NCBI RefSeq assembly: GCF_017357425.1
Contig: NZ_CP014571.1
Coordinates: 3,162,001 to 3,226,000 of the forward strand
Length of the DNA: 64,000 bases
Direction: 5' to 3'
From: Arthrobacter sp. D5-1
GTDB lineage: Bacteria; Actinomycetota; Actinomycetes; Actinomycetales; Micrococcaceae
The translations under genes and the position numbers were made by a program. The notes beneath the pieces are model-generated. The model was not told where the DNA came from. It saw only the letters and a program-made list of their open reading frames with translations, and made no database searches. This document shows, piece after piece, positions 46,230 to 56,080 of this stretch (positions within the stretch are counted from its first letter, which is position 1; every line of letters begins with the position of its first letter).

Positions 46230-47432
46230 CTAGTAAACGGGTTTCGCCGGCTCGACGTCGCGCACCCAGGCGAGGATACCGCCGTCGAGGTGGCTGACCC
46301 GCGTGTAACCCGCTTTCCGCGCAGCCTCCAACACAGCAGCCGAGCGCGTGCCGGCCTTGCAGTGGAAAACGATGTCCTTGTCCTGGGGCAACTCCACCCA
46401 CGCTTCACCCGAGAGAATACGGCCCTGCGGGATGAGGACTGAACCGTCAATACTGACGATGCTGTGCTCCCCCGATTCCCGGACATCCACCAAGTCGAAG
46501 TCCCGCTCCCCCGCCTCCCGCTCTGCGAGCATCGCTGCAAGGTCCTTCGCGGACACAGTGTGTTCCTGGTCGGTTGCTGCCAAAGGCGTCACACCGCAGA
46601 AAGCTTCGTAGTCCGTCAGCTCCGTGATGGGTTCGGCTTCCGGGTCCTTGGATACCCTGATCTCGCGCCAGCTGCCGCCAAGTGCGTCAAAAAGCGCTAC
46701 CCGTCCCAGCAGTGAACGCCCGACGCCGGTGATCAGCTTCACGGCTTCGGTCACCATGAGCGAACCAACCGCTGCGCATAACATGCCGAACACTCCGCCC
46801 TCGCCGCAGGAAGGCACCGAACCGGCGGGAGGAGCTTCAGGGTAGAGGTCCCGGTAAGTGGGTCCGTGCTCGGCCCAAAACACGCTGACCTGGCCGTCGA
46901 AGCGGAATATGGAGCCCCAGACATAGGGCTTGCCGAGGATGGCGGCGGCGTCGTTGACCAGGTAACGCGTGGCGAAGTTGTCCGCGCCATCGAGGATGAG
47001 GTCGTACTGCGCAAACAACTCCAAGGCGTTGGATGAGTCCAGCCGGATGTCGTGCAGGACGACGTTGACCAGCGGATTAAGTTCGTTGATGGCGTTGCGG
47101 GCCGACTCGATCTTGGGGATGCCCACGTCCTTCACGCCATGGATGACCTGGCGCTGCAGGTTGCTGAGGTCCACTACGTCGTCGTCAACGATTCCGAGTG
47201 TGCCAACGCCGGCCGCAGCCAAGTACAACAATGCCGGAGAACCAAGTCCGCCGGCGCCTATGACCAGCACTTTGGCATTCTTAAGCCTGCGTTGGCCCAG
47301 GGCACCGATTTCGGGAATGATGAGATGCCGGGAGTATCGCTCCACTTCGGCCGGCGTGAGTTCGACGGCCGGTTCAACAAGGGGCGGCAGGACAGCGGGC
47401 GCAGCAGGGCGGGCAGCAACAATTGAGGCCAT
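46230..47432 (-). CDS. moeZ: Adenylyltransferase/sulfurtransferase MoeZ (ThiF plus rhodanese)
   Basis: A 400-residue two-domain protein. The N-terminal ThiF/MoeB domain has RYSRHLIIPEIG, GAGGLGSPALLYLAAAGVG, DLSNLQRQVIH and the catalytic-Asp region DGADNFATRYLVND. The C-terminal rhodanese domain has its persulfide Cys in FHCKAGTRSA (about 357). MoeZ adenylates the GG tail of ThiS, MoaD or CysO-like carriers and transfers sulphur. The ThiS encoded at 50.0 kb is a possible partner. ATG at 47432; divergent from a TetR gene. Confidence 0.94.
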   Translation of the reverse strand: MASIVAARPAAPAVLPPLVEPAVELTPAEVERYSRHLIIPEIGALGQRRLKNAKVLVIGAGGLGSPALLYLAAAGVGTLGIVDDDVVDLSNLQRQVIHGVKDVGIPKIESARNAINELNPLVNVVLHDIRLDSSNALELFAQYDLILDGADNFATRYLVNDAAAILGKPYVWGSIFRFDGQVSVFWAEHGPTYRDLYPEAPPAGSVPSCGEGGVFGMLCAAVGSLMVTEAVKLITGVGRSLLGRVALFDALGGSWREIRVSKDPEAEPITELTDYEAFCGVTPLAATDQEHTVSAKDLAAMLAEREAGERDFDLVDVRESGEHSIVSIDGSVLIPQGRILSGEAWVELPQDKDIVFHCKAGTRSAAVLEAARKAGYTRVSHLDGGILAWVRDVEPAKPVY

Positions 47433-47516
47433 ACCCCAATGTATGCCTGCCGATGCCGCCCGGTCATATTACCCACCGGTAGAGTGGTCATAACTGCAAA
47501 GGAAAGGCGGCAGACT

Positions 47517-48173
47517 GTGGCTGACGGCACAAGGGCACACGATGGGGCACCGGCCAAGCAGGAACGGGCTGTTTCAACGCGTTCACCAAGGTTGCCGCGC
47601 GACGAGCGCCGTGCGCAGTTGCTGAATGCGGCGTTGGAAGTTTTTGTCTCCAACGGATTCCATGGTGCCGCCATGGACGAGATCGCCGAGGCTGCCCACG
47701 TGAGCAAGCCGGTGCTGTACCAGCACTTTCCGTCCAAGCGTGAGCTCTACATGGCCCTTTTGGACAGCCACCTGGCCGCGCTGACTGAACTGATGCTCAG
47801 CGCCTTGAACTCCACCTCGGACAACAAGGAACGCGTGAAGGCCGTGATGCGGGCCTACTACCGGTTCATCGCTGATGACGACCAAGCCCACCGGCTCGTC
47901 TTCGAATCTGACCTCATCAACGATCCCGATGTCAGTTCCCGTTTGGAGACGTTCAACAAAACATTCGCTGATGCGGTGGCCCATGTTATTGCCGAGGACA
48001 CCAAGCTGCCTCCCTTGGAGGCGCAGCTCCTGGGCCGTGGTCTGGCCGGGATGGCGCAGGTCAGCGCACGCTACTGGCTTGAAACGGACGGAAACCTTGA
48101 CCTCGATGTGGCCAGTGATCTGATCTATCGTTTAGCTTGGCGCGGAATCAGTCGATTCCCCAAAGAGTCCTAG
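47517..48173 (+). CDS. TetR/AcrR family transcriptional regulator
   Basis: A 218-residue regulator. After a 25-residue basic leader comes the helix-turn-helix RRAQLLNAALEVFVSNGFHGAAMDEIAEAAHVSKPVLYQHFPSKRELY (about residues 32-80), followed by a helical ligand domain. GTG at 47517 with GGAAAGGCGG upstream. The gene and the downstream DUF3107 gene match the mycobacterial pair Rv3208-Rv3208A. Two direct GGTCATA repeats (47462 and 47486) upstream are possible operator half-sites. Confidence 0.9.
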   Translation: MADGTRAHDGAPAKQERAVSTRSPRLPRDERRAQLLNAALEVFVSNGFHGAAMDEIAEAAHVSKPVLYQHFPSKRELYMALLDSHLAALTELMLSALNSTSDNKERVKAVMRAYYRFIADDDQAHRLVFESDLINDPDVSSRLETFNKTFADAVAHVIAEDTKLPPLEAQLLGRGLAGMAQVSARYWLETDGNLDLDVASDLIYRLAWRGISRFPKES

Positions 48174-48223
48174 GCTACAAATAGAGGACTGACTTAATAC
48201 TTGATTGGCTTGGAGGCCTTGCT

Positions 48224-48448
48224 GTGGAAGTAAAGATCGGCATTCAGAACGTTGGCCGTGAAATCGTGCTCGAATCCGCTTTGGATGCAGACGCGGTGGC
48301 CAAGATCGTGGCAGAGGCCGTGTCCAAGGGCTCGGAATTGCGCCTGACCGATGAAAAGGGCCGCCAGATCATCGTTCCCGGCAGCGTCCTGGGATACGTG
48401 GAGATCGGCGCAGAGGAAGTCCGCCGCGTCGGCTTCGGTGCCCTCTAG
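48224..48448 (+). CDS. DUF3107 small protein
   Basis: A 74-residue protein of the DUF3107 family (mycobacterial TB9.4/Rv3208A): MEVKIGIQNVGREIVLES, then SKGSELRLTDEKGRQIIVPG, then YVEIGAEEVRRVGFG. Function unknown; it is predicted to be cytoplasmic. GTG at 48224 with TTGGAGG upstream. It follows the TetR gene by 50 bases and may be co-transcribed with it. Confidence 0.93.
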   Translation: MEVKIGIQNVGREIVLESALDADAVAKIVAEAVSKGSELRLTDEKGRQIIVPGSVLGYVEIGAEEVRRVGFGAL

Positions 48449-48483
48449 GCCCTCCGCATAACGCAGTCCGCAAAGGAGTCTTC

Positions 48484-48786
48484 ATGCTTTCACTCGTCGT
48501 GGTGGTTCTGGCCACCATAGCCACCGGTTTCATCGTGTGGGCCAACGACAAGAGGCACGGCAAGTACGGCATCGCTTTGCCGGCCGGTGTTTCGGTGGCT
48601 GTGGGCACCCTGGGCTGGATTGCGTTCATCAGTGCCGGCCTGGGCTACCAGCCCGGGGCAACCTGGATTCCCTGGGTCTTGCCGATCGTCCTGGGAACTG
48701 CCGCCGCCGCAGCGGTGGTGGTCTTCCTGGGCCGGACCCGCACCCGGCACGATACTGCGGCGCTCACCAAGGCGCTCAAGCTCTAG
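48484..48786 (+). CDS. Small three-helix membrane protein
   Basis: A 100-residue protein with three hydrophobic segments (about 2-20, 31-52 and 64-86) and a basic C-terminus RTRTRHDTAALTKALKL. No family function recognised. It follows DUF3107 by 35 bases, has AAAGGAG before its ATG, and is followed by a hairpin terminator, so it is the last gene of the TetR-DUF3107 unit. Confidence 0.8.
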   Translation: MLSLVVVVLATIATGFIVWANDKRHGKYGIALPAGVSVAVGTLGWIAFISAGLGYQPGATWIPWVLPIVLGTAAAAAVVVFLGRTRTRHDTAALTKALKL

Positions 48787-48802
48787 CAGCAACAAGAACA
48801 CA

Positions 48803-48840
48803 CGACAGTGACCGCCGCCCTCGGGCGACGGTCACTGTCG
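48803..48840. terminator. Terminator after the small membrane protein gene
   Basis: Inverted repeat CGACAGTGACCG / CGGTCACTGTCG with an inner GC-rich loop, between two convergent genes. Confidence 0.75.
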
Positions 48841-48868
48841 CTTAAAGCCTTGTCACAATGGTTCGGGT

Positions 48869-49204
48869 TCAGGGTTCCGGATACCGCTCCGGCTGGGCGG
48901 TTGCACCCAGCGCCGCTGCGGCTTCACTCACGGAAGCCGCAGCGGTGATGTCGCGTTGGGTGACTTTTCCGCCTGCGTCGTGGGACAGGTACCGCAGGTG
49001 GACCCTGTTGTAGCGCCATTCCAGATCCGGATGGTGGTTTTGGTGTTCGGCGATTTCTCCGATCGCTGCAATGAGGGCCAGCGCTTCGGCCGCCGTCGGA
49101 GTTTTATAGACGGTTACCAGGCCGCCCTGGTACTTCCAGTGGCGTAGCTCCCGGAGGGCATCGTCGACATCCGCCTGGGTCAGATGGTCATGGTTCCCTG
49201 CCAC
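48869..49204 (-). CDS. Pterin-4-alpha-carbinolamine dehydratase
   Basis: A 111-residue PCD/DCoH-fold protein with the active-site motif EHQNHHPDLEWRYNRV (His54, His57, His58) and a later His in YLSHDAGG. The enzyme dehydrates 4a-hydroxytetrahydropterins. In bacteria without aromatic amino-acid hydroxylases, PCD-like proteins are also linked to molybdopterin chemistry. GTG at 49204 has a strong GAAGGAG and is preferred; a GTG at 49237, directly after the thiG TAA, would add 11 residues. Probably the last gene of the thiO-thiS-thiG transcript. Confidence 0.88.
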   Translation of the reverse strand: MAGNHDHLTQADVDDALRELRHWKYQGGLVTVYKTPTAAEALALIAAIGEIAEHQNHHPDLEWRYNRVHLRYLSHDAGGKVTQRDITAAASVSEAAAALGATAQPERYPEP

Positions 49205-49237
49205 TGCTGCTCCTTCTCCCGGAGACCCGGCGGACAC

Positions 49238-50272
<1,035 letters not shown>

Positions 50273-50276
<4 letters not shown>

Positions 50277-51538
50277 GCTGTTTCCTTGCTGGGAGCGTGT
50301 GCCGGCGTAAGCGCCCGCGCTGTGGATGAAGTGGCCGCGAAGCGGTCCGGGGAAAATGATGCCCACCGGGGGTCCGACGTGCCGTTGATCAGCCCGCCCA
50401 CGATCCGTGCGGCCGCGGGCGTCAGGAGGACACCATGCCGGAAGAATCCTGTGGCGATCACCAGACCATCAACATCCCCCCGGGGGCCAACGACCCGTCC
50501 AAGCAGCGGTGCGTTGTCCGGAGTGCCGGGGCGGGCCCGGGCCGTTGCTTCGAGCAGCTCAAGTTCCGCCACTGCGGGGACCAGGGCCTGGGCGTCCCGC
50601 AATAACTGGTAGACGCCCCCGGCTGAGACCGCGTTGGACGCTGCCGACAGTCCGTCCTCGCGCTGGGTGGCCCCGATGACTACAGTGCCGTCGTCCCGGG
50701 GCACGATGTAGACGGGCACTCCACGGACCATCCCACGGACGGTGGAGGTGAGCAGGGGCCGGAGGTGTTCAGGCACCCGAAGCCTGAGGATGTCGCCATA
50801 TACCGGCCGCAGGGAAAGGTTAAGCCCGTCGGGGAGCCCTTCCAGGTCTGCCGCACCCAGCCCGTTGGCGACCACCGTTTCGGTGGAGTGGACAGCGGCG
50901 CCGGACTCGAGTTCCACTCCTGAGACCCGCCCTCCGTCCCAGAGCAAGCGGCGCGCCGTGGAAGTCACGGCAAACCCATCGTCGGCGCCCGAAACCCACG
51001 TGTAGTCGCTGGCCGCGTGGCGTGCCAGTCCCGAGAGCAGGCATGCCGCCAGCTTGCGGGGATCGACCTGATGGTCGGCGGGAACGTCGAAGGCACTGGA
51101 AATTTGGGGGCTGAGGAGGGGTTCGCGATCCCGGGCGTCGCGCAGGGACAACGGCTCGACCCCCAGGCCCGCAGCAAGCTGTACAGCACGGAGGTCTGCC
51201 AGTGCCCTGCGGTCCGCGGCATCGGCACCCACGGCAAGTGTCGGCGTCGTGCGGTATCCGGTGTCTTCCCCTCCGCGGGGCAGGCTTGCCGCGAAAGACG
51301 GCCACAGCCTGGACGATTCGAGCATCAACTCCAGGAGATCTTCCTCCTGGTAGTGAAATTCGCTCACGGGGGCAAGCATTCCGGCGGCAGCAAACGTAGC
51401 CCCCGAAGCCGGTGCGGGGTCGATCACCACCACGGAGCGGCCAAGTCGCCGCGCTTCGCGGGCGATGCCCAGCCCGATGACGCCGCCGCCAATGACGGCC
51501 ACGTCGGCCTGGAGCGGGGTTTGGCGGGGAACTGCCAT
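50273..51538 (-). CDS. thiO: Glycine oxidase
   Basis: A 421-residue FAD enzyme: VAVIGGGVIGLGIAREARRLG near residue 13, GATFAAAGMLAPVSE, and the C-terminal GLVIATGFFRHGVLLTPAAAR. It oxidises glycine to the imine needed by ThiG, the oxygen-dependent alternative to ThiH. ATG at 51538 with AGGAAA upstream. It is the first gene behind a TPP riboswitch. Confidence 0.95.
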
Positions 51539-51550
51539 TGCGCGTTTCCT

Positions 51551-51643
51551 TCCCTACGCCGGTACTAGCCGGATCAGGTCAAGCGGTCGGCTCTTAAGCC
51601 CTCTCAGCCGGACAGTCATATGACGAACGTCGCGGCTCCCGCA
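51551..51643 (-). promoter_or_regulatory. TPP riboswitch (THI element) before thiO
   Basis: On the minus strand the leader contains the conserved TPP core: CGGGAGCC, GGCTGAGAGGG, then ACCTGATCCGGCTAGTACC and GGCGTAGGGA. This matches the THI-box (CTGAGA and ACCTGATC.GG.TA.TACC..CGTAGGGA). It ends directly at the ribosome-binding site of thiO (GGAAGGAAA), which suggests that thiamine pyrophosphate blocks translation initiation. It controls thiO-thiS-thiG and probably the dehydratase gene. Confidence 0.95.
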
Positions 51644-51679
51644 GTACGTGCCCAGTTTAGAGGAACTACTCTGGGTTCC

Positions 51680-52363
51680 ATGACCCAGACTGATGCCCTC
51701 GCCACCGCCCGCTTGTATCTGTGCACCGATGCGCGGAAACGGCAAGGCGATTTTGAAGACTTTGTGGACGCCGCGTTCGAGGGCGGTGTGGACATCATCC
51801 AGCTGCGCGACAAGACCCTCGAAGCTGCCGAGGAATTGGAGTTGCTGGCGGTCCTGCACGGAGTTGCGCAACGTCATGGACGGCTGTGGGCTGTCAACGA
51901 TCGAGCCGACGTTGCCAGTGTTTCCGGGGCTCCGGTGTTCCACATCGGGCAAAAGGACCTCCCGTTGAAGGTGGCCCGGACATTGCTTCCGGAGTCCGTC
52001 ACGATCGGTCTTTCCACCCACTCCCCCGAGCAGGTGAATGCCGCCATCGCGGCATCACCGGGACAGGGGGGCCTGGACTACTTCTGTGTAGGACCCGTCT
52101 GGGCGACACCCACCAAACCCGGCCGCGAAGCCGTGGGACTGGACTTGGTCACATATGCCGCAGAAGCGAGCAAGCGTGCAGTCGAGACCACCGACGGCGC
52201 CGTGAACCTGCCATGGTTCGCCATCGGAGGGATCGATCTCAGCAACGTAGAGCAGGTGCGGGCCGCAGGAGCCACCCGGATCGTCGTGGTCCGCGCCATC
52301 ACCGAGGCTTCGGATCCGACGACGGCAGCCAAGTCGCTGCTGGAGGCGCTGGACGCAGCCTGA
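51680..52363 (+). CDS. thiE: Thiamine-phosphate synthase
   Basis: A 227-residue ThiE barrel: [81 protein letters not shown] and IGGIDLSNV. It couples the thiazole and pyrimidine phosphates. ATG at 51680; AGAGGAA lies about 15 bases upstream, so the ribosome-binding site is weak or the message is nearly leaderless. Divergent from thiO and not preceded by its own recognisable riboswitch. Confidence 0.96.
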   Translation: MTQTDALATARLYLCTDARKRQGDFEDFVDAAFEGGVDIIQLRDKTLEAAEELELLAVLHGVAQRHGRLWAVNDRADVASVSGAPVFHIGQKDLPLKVARTLLPESVTIGLSTHSPEQVNAAIAASPGQGGLDYFCVGPVWATPTKPGREAVGLDLVTYAAEASKRAVETTDGAVNLPWFAIGGIDLSNVEQVRAAGATRIVVVRAITEASDPTTAAKSLLEALDAA

Positions 52364-52406
52364 GCCTGGCCGTTGGAGCCTTTCAGGCATAAGCCCGGTC
52401 ATACCG

Positions 52407-53075
52407 CTAGGCAGTGAGGCCCAGCGCCGTCATCCGGCGGGCATGACGCCCGGCGAGCTCGCCTGTCAGTCTTTTAATTGCGGCGCGGGCATCGCCACCA
52501 CTTTTTAGTGCCGGCCCCAACTGTGGGTGCTCAGTCCCTACCCTCTGCGCCTGTGTCAGCGCTTCCCCCACCAGCCGCCGGCCCCACAACGCCAGCCGTG
52601 AGGCCAGTCGTGGGTCATCGGCCAAGGCCCGCCGCAGCAGGACACGAAGTACCTCGGTTGCCTGGTCGGGGGAGGCAACCCGGTCCACGAACTGCTGCGT
52701 TGTACCATCGAGGAAAGTGGCGACAGCCCGGTAGAAGTCCGAGGAAACGGTGTCGATGACGTATGCCTTCATCACGGATTCGAACCAGTCCCCGGGCTTG
52801 GTGCGTTCATGGAAGTGGTCAAAGGAACGCTGGAACGGCAGCATGGCTTCCTCCGGATCAAGGCCCATTTCAGCGAGCCGATCGCTCAGCAGCGCGAAGT
52901 TTCCGTACGCACCGACGGCAATTTTTGCCAGCACTGAACGGTCATGGAGTGTGGGGGCGTATCGGGAATCGAACGAAAGCCGGCCGAAAGCCGACAACTC
53001 GCCGTAGGCCATGGCGCCCAGGAGTTCCGCGGCGAGTTGTCCGGCAGAAGGTGCGACGTCCGTCGAAGTGCCCAT
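52407..53075 (-). CDS. Ferritin-like fold protein
   Basis: A 222-residue all-helical protein resembling the ferritin-like/MiaE-type family conserved beside the rhlE-type helicase in actinobacteria (mycobacterial Rv3210c). Segments include MAYGELSAFGRLSFDSRYAP and DWFESVMKAYVIDTVSSDFYRA. The diiron ExxH motif expected of an active family member is not seen; the second helix reads VGAYGNFALL. It may not bind metal. Start about 53075. Convergent with thiE, with only 43 bases between. Confidence 0.75.
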   Translation of the reverse strand: MGTSTDVAPSAGQLAAELLGAMAYGELSAFGRLSFDSRYAPTLHDRSVLAKIAVGAYGNFALLSDRLAEMGLDPEEAMLPFQRSFDHFHERTKPGDWFESVMKAYVIDTVSSDFYRAVATFLDGTTQQFVDRVASPDQATEVLRVLLRRALADDPRLASRLALWGRRLVGEALTQAQRVGTEHPQLGPALKSGGDARAAIKRLTGELAGRHARRMTALGLTA

Positions 53076-53231
53076 AATCCAAGACTATCCCCGGCTCTCC
53101 ACACCCCGCCCGCGGAGATTGCCTTCAGCAGCGTTGGTCCCACTAGGCTGACTGGAAGTGAGTTGACTGTCTGGCCTGCCCGCAGGCCGCGTGTCCTCCT
53201 CCTCGCACCCACTCCCCCCGAAGGATGATCA

Positions 53232-54173
53232 ATGACTAATCCGAGCTACCCGCCCGCGCCCCACAACGGGAACGGTGCCCCACCAGTTCCCCCTGCACCC
53301 GGTGCTTTCGACGCCCAGTACCAAGGCGGACCCCAGACGTACCAGTCCGGCCCGGATTCCAGCCCTTATGGTGTTCCCGGCACGGGTACTCCGGCCAAGT
53401 CCTTCATGGTCACGTGGATCCTCTCCTTGCTCCTTGGTGGCCTCGGTGTTGACCGCTTTTACTTGGGAAAGATCGGGACCGGCATTGCCAAACTGCTCAC
53501 TGCGGGCGGACTCGGCATCTGGTCCATCGTGGACCTCATCATCACGCTGACCGGCAACGCACGTGATAAGGAAGGCCGCCCGCTGCAGGGTTATCCGGAA
53601 AACAAGAAGAAGGCCTGGATCATCACGCTCGTTGTCTGGTTCGCCGGCCTGGTTGTTGGGATCGTGTCCACGGTGTTGTCTTTGACGCTGGTGGCTGCCG
53701 CGGTCCAGGGACAGGCCACGCCTGTCCCTGCCGCACCGTCAGCTTCACAGGAGGCCACTGCCCCTTCCCAAGGCACCGCCACCGATGGCAACGCTTTCGA
53801 GGTCACGGTGTCAGAGGGCAACACCGTTAAGGTCACCGTCCTTAACTCCGGATACGCTACCGAAATCCCGGAGATGGCTTACATGAAGCCGCTCAACGGC
53901 GGGTTCCTCCTGCTGGAGGTTTCCTGGGAGACCATCGCCGGATCCAGCTTCGCCGCGCCCAGCAACTTCGATGCCTTCGATGCTGACGGCAACGAGGGCG
54001 ACCGGATCTTCCTTGACAACGGTCTGGGCGGTCTCGTCTCCGGCGATGTCGCAGCCGGAGACGTACAGCAGGGCGTCATCGCCTTCGACATCAAGAATGG
54101 TCCCACCACAGTGGTGATCAACAATGACTTCGGAGACAAGGCAGCCACCTTCACTTTGACACCGGCAAGCTAA
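53232..54173 (+). CDS. TM2-domain membrane protein with C-terminal extracytoplasmic domain
   Basis: A 313-residue protein with a Pro/Gly/Asn/Tyr-rich N-terminus (1-55) and a TM2 domain (about 56-105: WILSLLLGGLGVDRFYLGKIGTGIAKLLT). A third membrane segment follows (about 130-157), then a Pro/Ala/Thr linker and a C-terminal domain of DUF4352-like appearance (about 190-313: NTVKVTVLNSGYATEI, GGFLLLEVSWE). ATG at 53232 with GAAGGATGA upstream. Function unknown. It ends before a clear terminator. Confidence 0.88.
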   Translation: MTNPSYPPAPHNGNGAPPVPPAPGAFDAQYQGGPQTYQSGPDSSPYGVPGTGTPAKSFMVTWILSLLLGGLGVDRFYLGKIGTGIAKLLTAGGLGIWSIVDLIITLTGNARDKEGRPLQGYPENKKKAWIITLVVWFAGLVVGIVSTVLSLTLVAAAVQGQATPVPAAPSASQEATAPSQGTATDGNAFEVTVSEGNTVKVTVLNSGYATEIPEMAYMKPLNGGFLLLEVSWETIAGSSFAAPSNFDAFDADGNEGDRIFLDNGLGGLVSGDVAAGDVQQGVIAFDIKNGPTTVVINNDFGDKAATFTLTPAS

Positions 54174-54203
54174 CCGCCTGTTTGGTCAGAACCAGCTTTA
54201 CCG

Positions 54204-54237
54204 AAAGCCCGTTGCCCCTTGGGGCAGCGGGCTTTTG
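54204..54237 (+). terminator. Terminator after the TM2 gene
   Basis: Inverted repeat AAAGCCCGTTGCCCC / GGGGCAGCGGGCTTT with a short loop and TTTT. Strong rho-independent form. Confidence 0.9.
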
Positions 54238-54272
54238 CGTGCGGCTGCCAAGACTATCCGCCGGTTTCGGGC

Positions 54273-54288
54273 TACCCTGATTTTCGTG
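54273..54288 (+). promoter_or_regulatory. Probable leaderless promoter of the RNB ribonuclease gene
   Basis: TACCCT lies seven bases before the GTG start and no Shine-Dalgarno is present. This spacing is typical of leaderless actinobacterial transcripts starting at the initiation codon. Inference from sequence only. Confidence 0.4.
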
Positions 54289-55782
54289 TCACATCATCGG
54301 ATAGCACCCAACGTCGACGATTCGTCGGACCAGCTCGCTGAAGCACTTGCGGCCTTGAGGACGGAACTGGAACTCCCCACCGCGTACCCTGCCGAGGCAG
54401 TACAAGAGGCAGAGCGGGCCGTGGAAAACCTCAGGCTGCCGGATCAGGACCTGCGGGAGATCCCCTTCGTCACCATTGATCCCGCTACCTCGACTGACTT
54501 GGACCAGGCCCTGTTCATTGAACGTTCCGGAGACGGCTACAAGGTCCTCTACGCCATCGCCGACGTGCCGTCCTTTGTGGCTCCCGGAGGAGCCTTGGAT
54601 GCCGAGACCCGGCTACGCGGACAAACGTTCTATGCACCTGACGGCCGGATCCCACTGCACCCCGAGGTCATCAGTGAAAACGCCGGAAGCCTGCTGGCCG
54701 AACAGGACTGCAGTGCCTTTGTGTGGAACTTCGAACTCGGCGCTGATGCAGAGGTCATGTCCGTGACCGTTGCCCGGGCTGCTGTCCGCAGCCGGGCCAA
54801 GCTGAGCTACAAAGGCGCCCAACAGCAGATCGACGACGGCACCGCCCCGCCTGTTCTTCAGCTCCTCAAGGAAGTGGGACTGAAGCGCGTCGAGCTGGAA
54901 CGGTTGCGCGGCGGCGCAAGCCTCAACATGCCGGAACAGGAAATCGTCCAGGCGACCGACGGCGGCGGGTACAGGATCGTTGCAGCCCCGTCTTTGCCGG
55001 TGGAAGACTGGAACGCACAGATCTCTCTGATGACCGGAATGGCTGCCGCACAACTGATGCTGGAAGGCAAAGTTGGCATCCTCCGCACGATGCCCGCCCC
55101 GGACGAACGCTCACTGCAGCATTTCAAGCGGCAAACCACTGCGCTGGGCAAACCGTGGGATGGCCAGGTCAGCTACGGCGAGTACTTGCGCACCTTGGAT
55201 GCGTCCGACCCCCAACAGCTGGCCATCCTGCACTCGGCCGGGACGCTGTTCAGGGGCGCCGGTTACACGCCCTTCGACGGCGAGGTGCCTGACACAGTGA
55301 TCCAAGCGGCCATCGGGGCTCCCTATGCCCACACCACAGCACCGCTGCGACGCCTGATTGACAGATTCGTCCTGGTCATCTGCGAGGCCCTCAGTAACCA
55401 CAAGGACATTCCGCGGTGGGCCCGTGACGCACTGCCCTCGTTGCCGGAGATCATGGCAGCCTCGGACCAAGTGGCCGGTCGGCTTGAGCGTGCGGCTCTG
55501 GACACGGTGGAAGCAGCACTGGTAGCCAACCACGTGGGCCAGGAGTTCGATGCCGTGGTGATTTCAGGGTCCAAGCCTGCCAATGGAAACAGCAACGGCA
55601 ACCGAGGCAATGGCAATAAAGCCAACGGAAACGGGAGCGGTCCGTATGGGGTCGTCCAGATCGCGGAACCGGCCGTCACCGCACGCTGCGACGGCGAATT
55701 GGAGTCCGGAACCAAAGTGCGGGTACGCCTTGTCACGGCGGATATTGCCAGCCGGGAAATCAGGTTCGAGCTGCAGCACTGA
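54286..55782 (+). CDS. RNB-domain exoribonuclease (RNase II/R family)
   Basis: A 498-residue protein consisting mainly of the RNB catalytic domain. The Mg-binding aspartates lie in TIDPATSTDLDQALFIE (about 63-79), followed by LYAIADVPSFV, PEVISENAGSLL and the C-terminal YAHTTAPLRRLIDRFV. It degrades RNA 3' to 5'. It is shorter than RNase R and lacks recognisable cold-shock domains at the N-terminus. A Gly/Asn repeat (NGNSNGNRGNGNKANGNGSG) interrupts the C-terminal region at about residue 430. GTG at 54286. Confidence 0.93.
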   Translation: MSHHRIAPNVDDSSDQLAEALAALRTELELPTAYPAEAVQEAERAVENLRLPDQDLREIPFVTIDPATSTDLDQALFIERSGDGYKVLYAIADVPSFVAPGGALDAETRLRGQTFYAPDGRIPLHPEVISENAGSLLAEQDCSAFVWNFELGADAEVMSVTVARAAVRSRAKLSYKGAQQQIDDGTAPPVLQLLKEVGLKRVELERLRGGASLNMPEQEIVQATDGGGYRIVAAPSLPVEDWNAQISLMTGMAAAQLMLEGKVGILRTMPAPDERSLQHFKRQTTALGKPWDGQVSYGEYLRTLDASDPQQLAILHSAGTLFRGAGYTPFDGEVPDTVIQAAIGAPYAHTTAPLRRLIDRFVLVICEALSNHKDIPRWARDALPSLPEIMAASDQVAGRLERAALDTVEAALVANHVGQEFDAVVISGSKPANGNSNGNRGNGNKANGNGSGPYGVVQIAEPAVTARCDGELESGTKVRVRLVTADIASREIRFELQH

Positions 55783-55894
55783 CCCCGGTGAACCCATGAT
55801 CCGGGCTTTATGGCTCCCAGAGGATAGACTGGGCCTGTAGTAATGGATGCCCGGTCGTTGATTCAGTTAATTTTTGAAGTCAACAAGCCCGCCC

Positions 55895-56080
55895 CTACGC
55901 GATCTTGAGATGTACCAACTGGTCACCAGTGCCAGTACTTAGATAGCCCGCGATCGGCTTCCACTGGATATGCTTGCGCGCCAGTTCGTGCTCCGGTACG
56001 GCTTCGCCGCCCCCGTTGAGCACGCAGCGCCAATGCCTAAATGAATAAGGAAACTCCCTGTGAGTGAATTGCACACCCAT
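55895..56080 (-). CDS. Candidate small protein (42-61 aa), unrecognised
   Basis: In the 277-base gap before the helicase gene a minus-strand frame ends at TAG 55895 and reads RHWRCVLNGGGEAVP, then EHELARKHIQWKPIAGY, then LSTGTGDQLVHLKIA. This part looks like real protein: balanced composition and about three quarters of third codon positions G or C. The start is unclear: GTG 56023 gives 42 residues, ATG 56080 gives 61 but overlaps the divergent helicase start at 56060. No family recognised. Confidence 0.4.
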   Translation of the reverse strand: MGVQFTHREFPYSFRHWRCVLNGGGEAVPEHELARKHIQWKPIAGYLSTGTGDQLVHLKIA

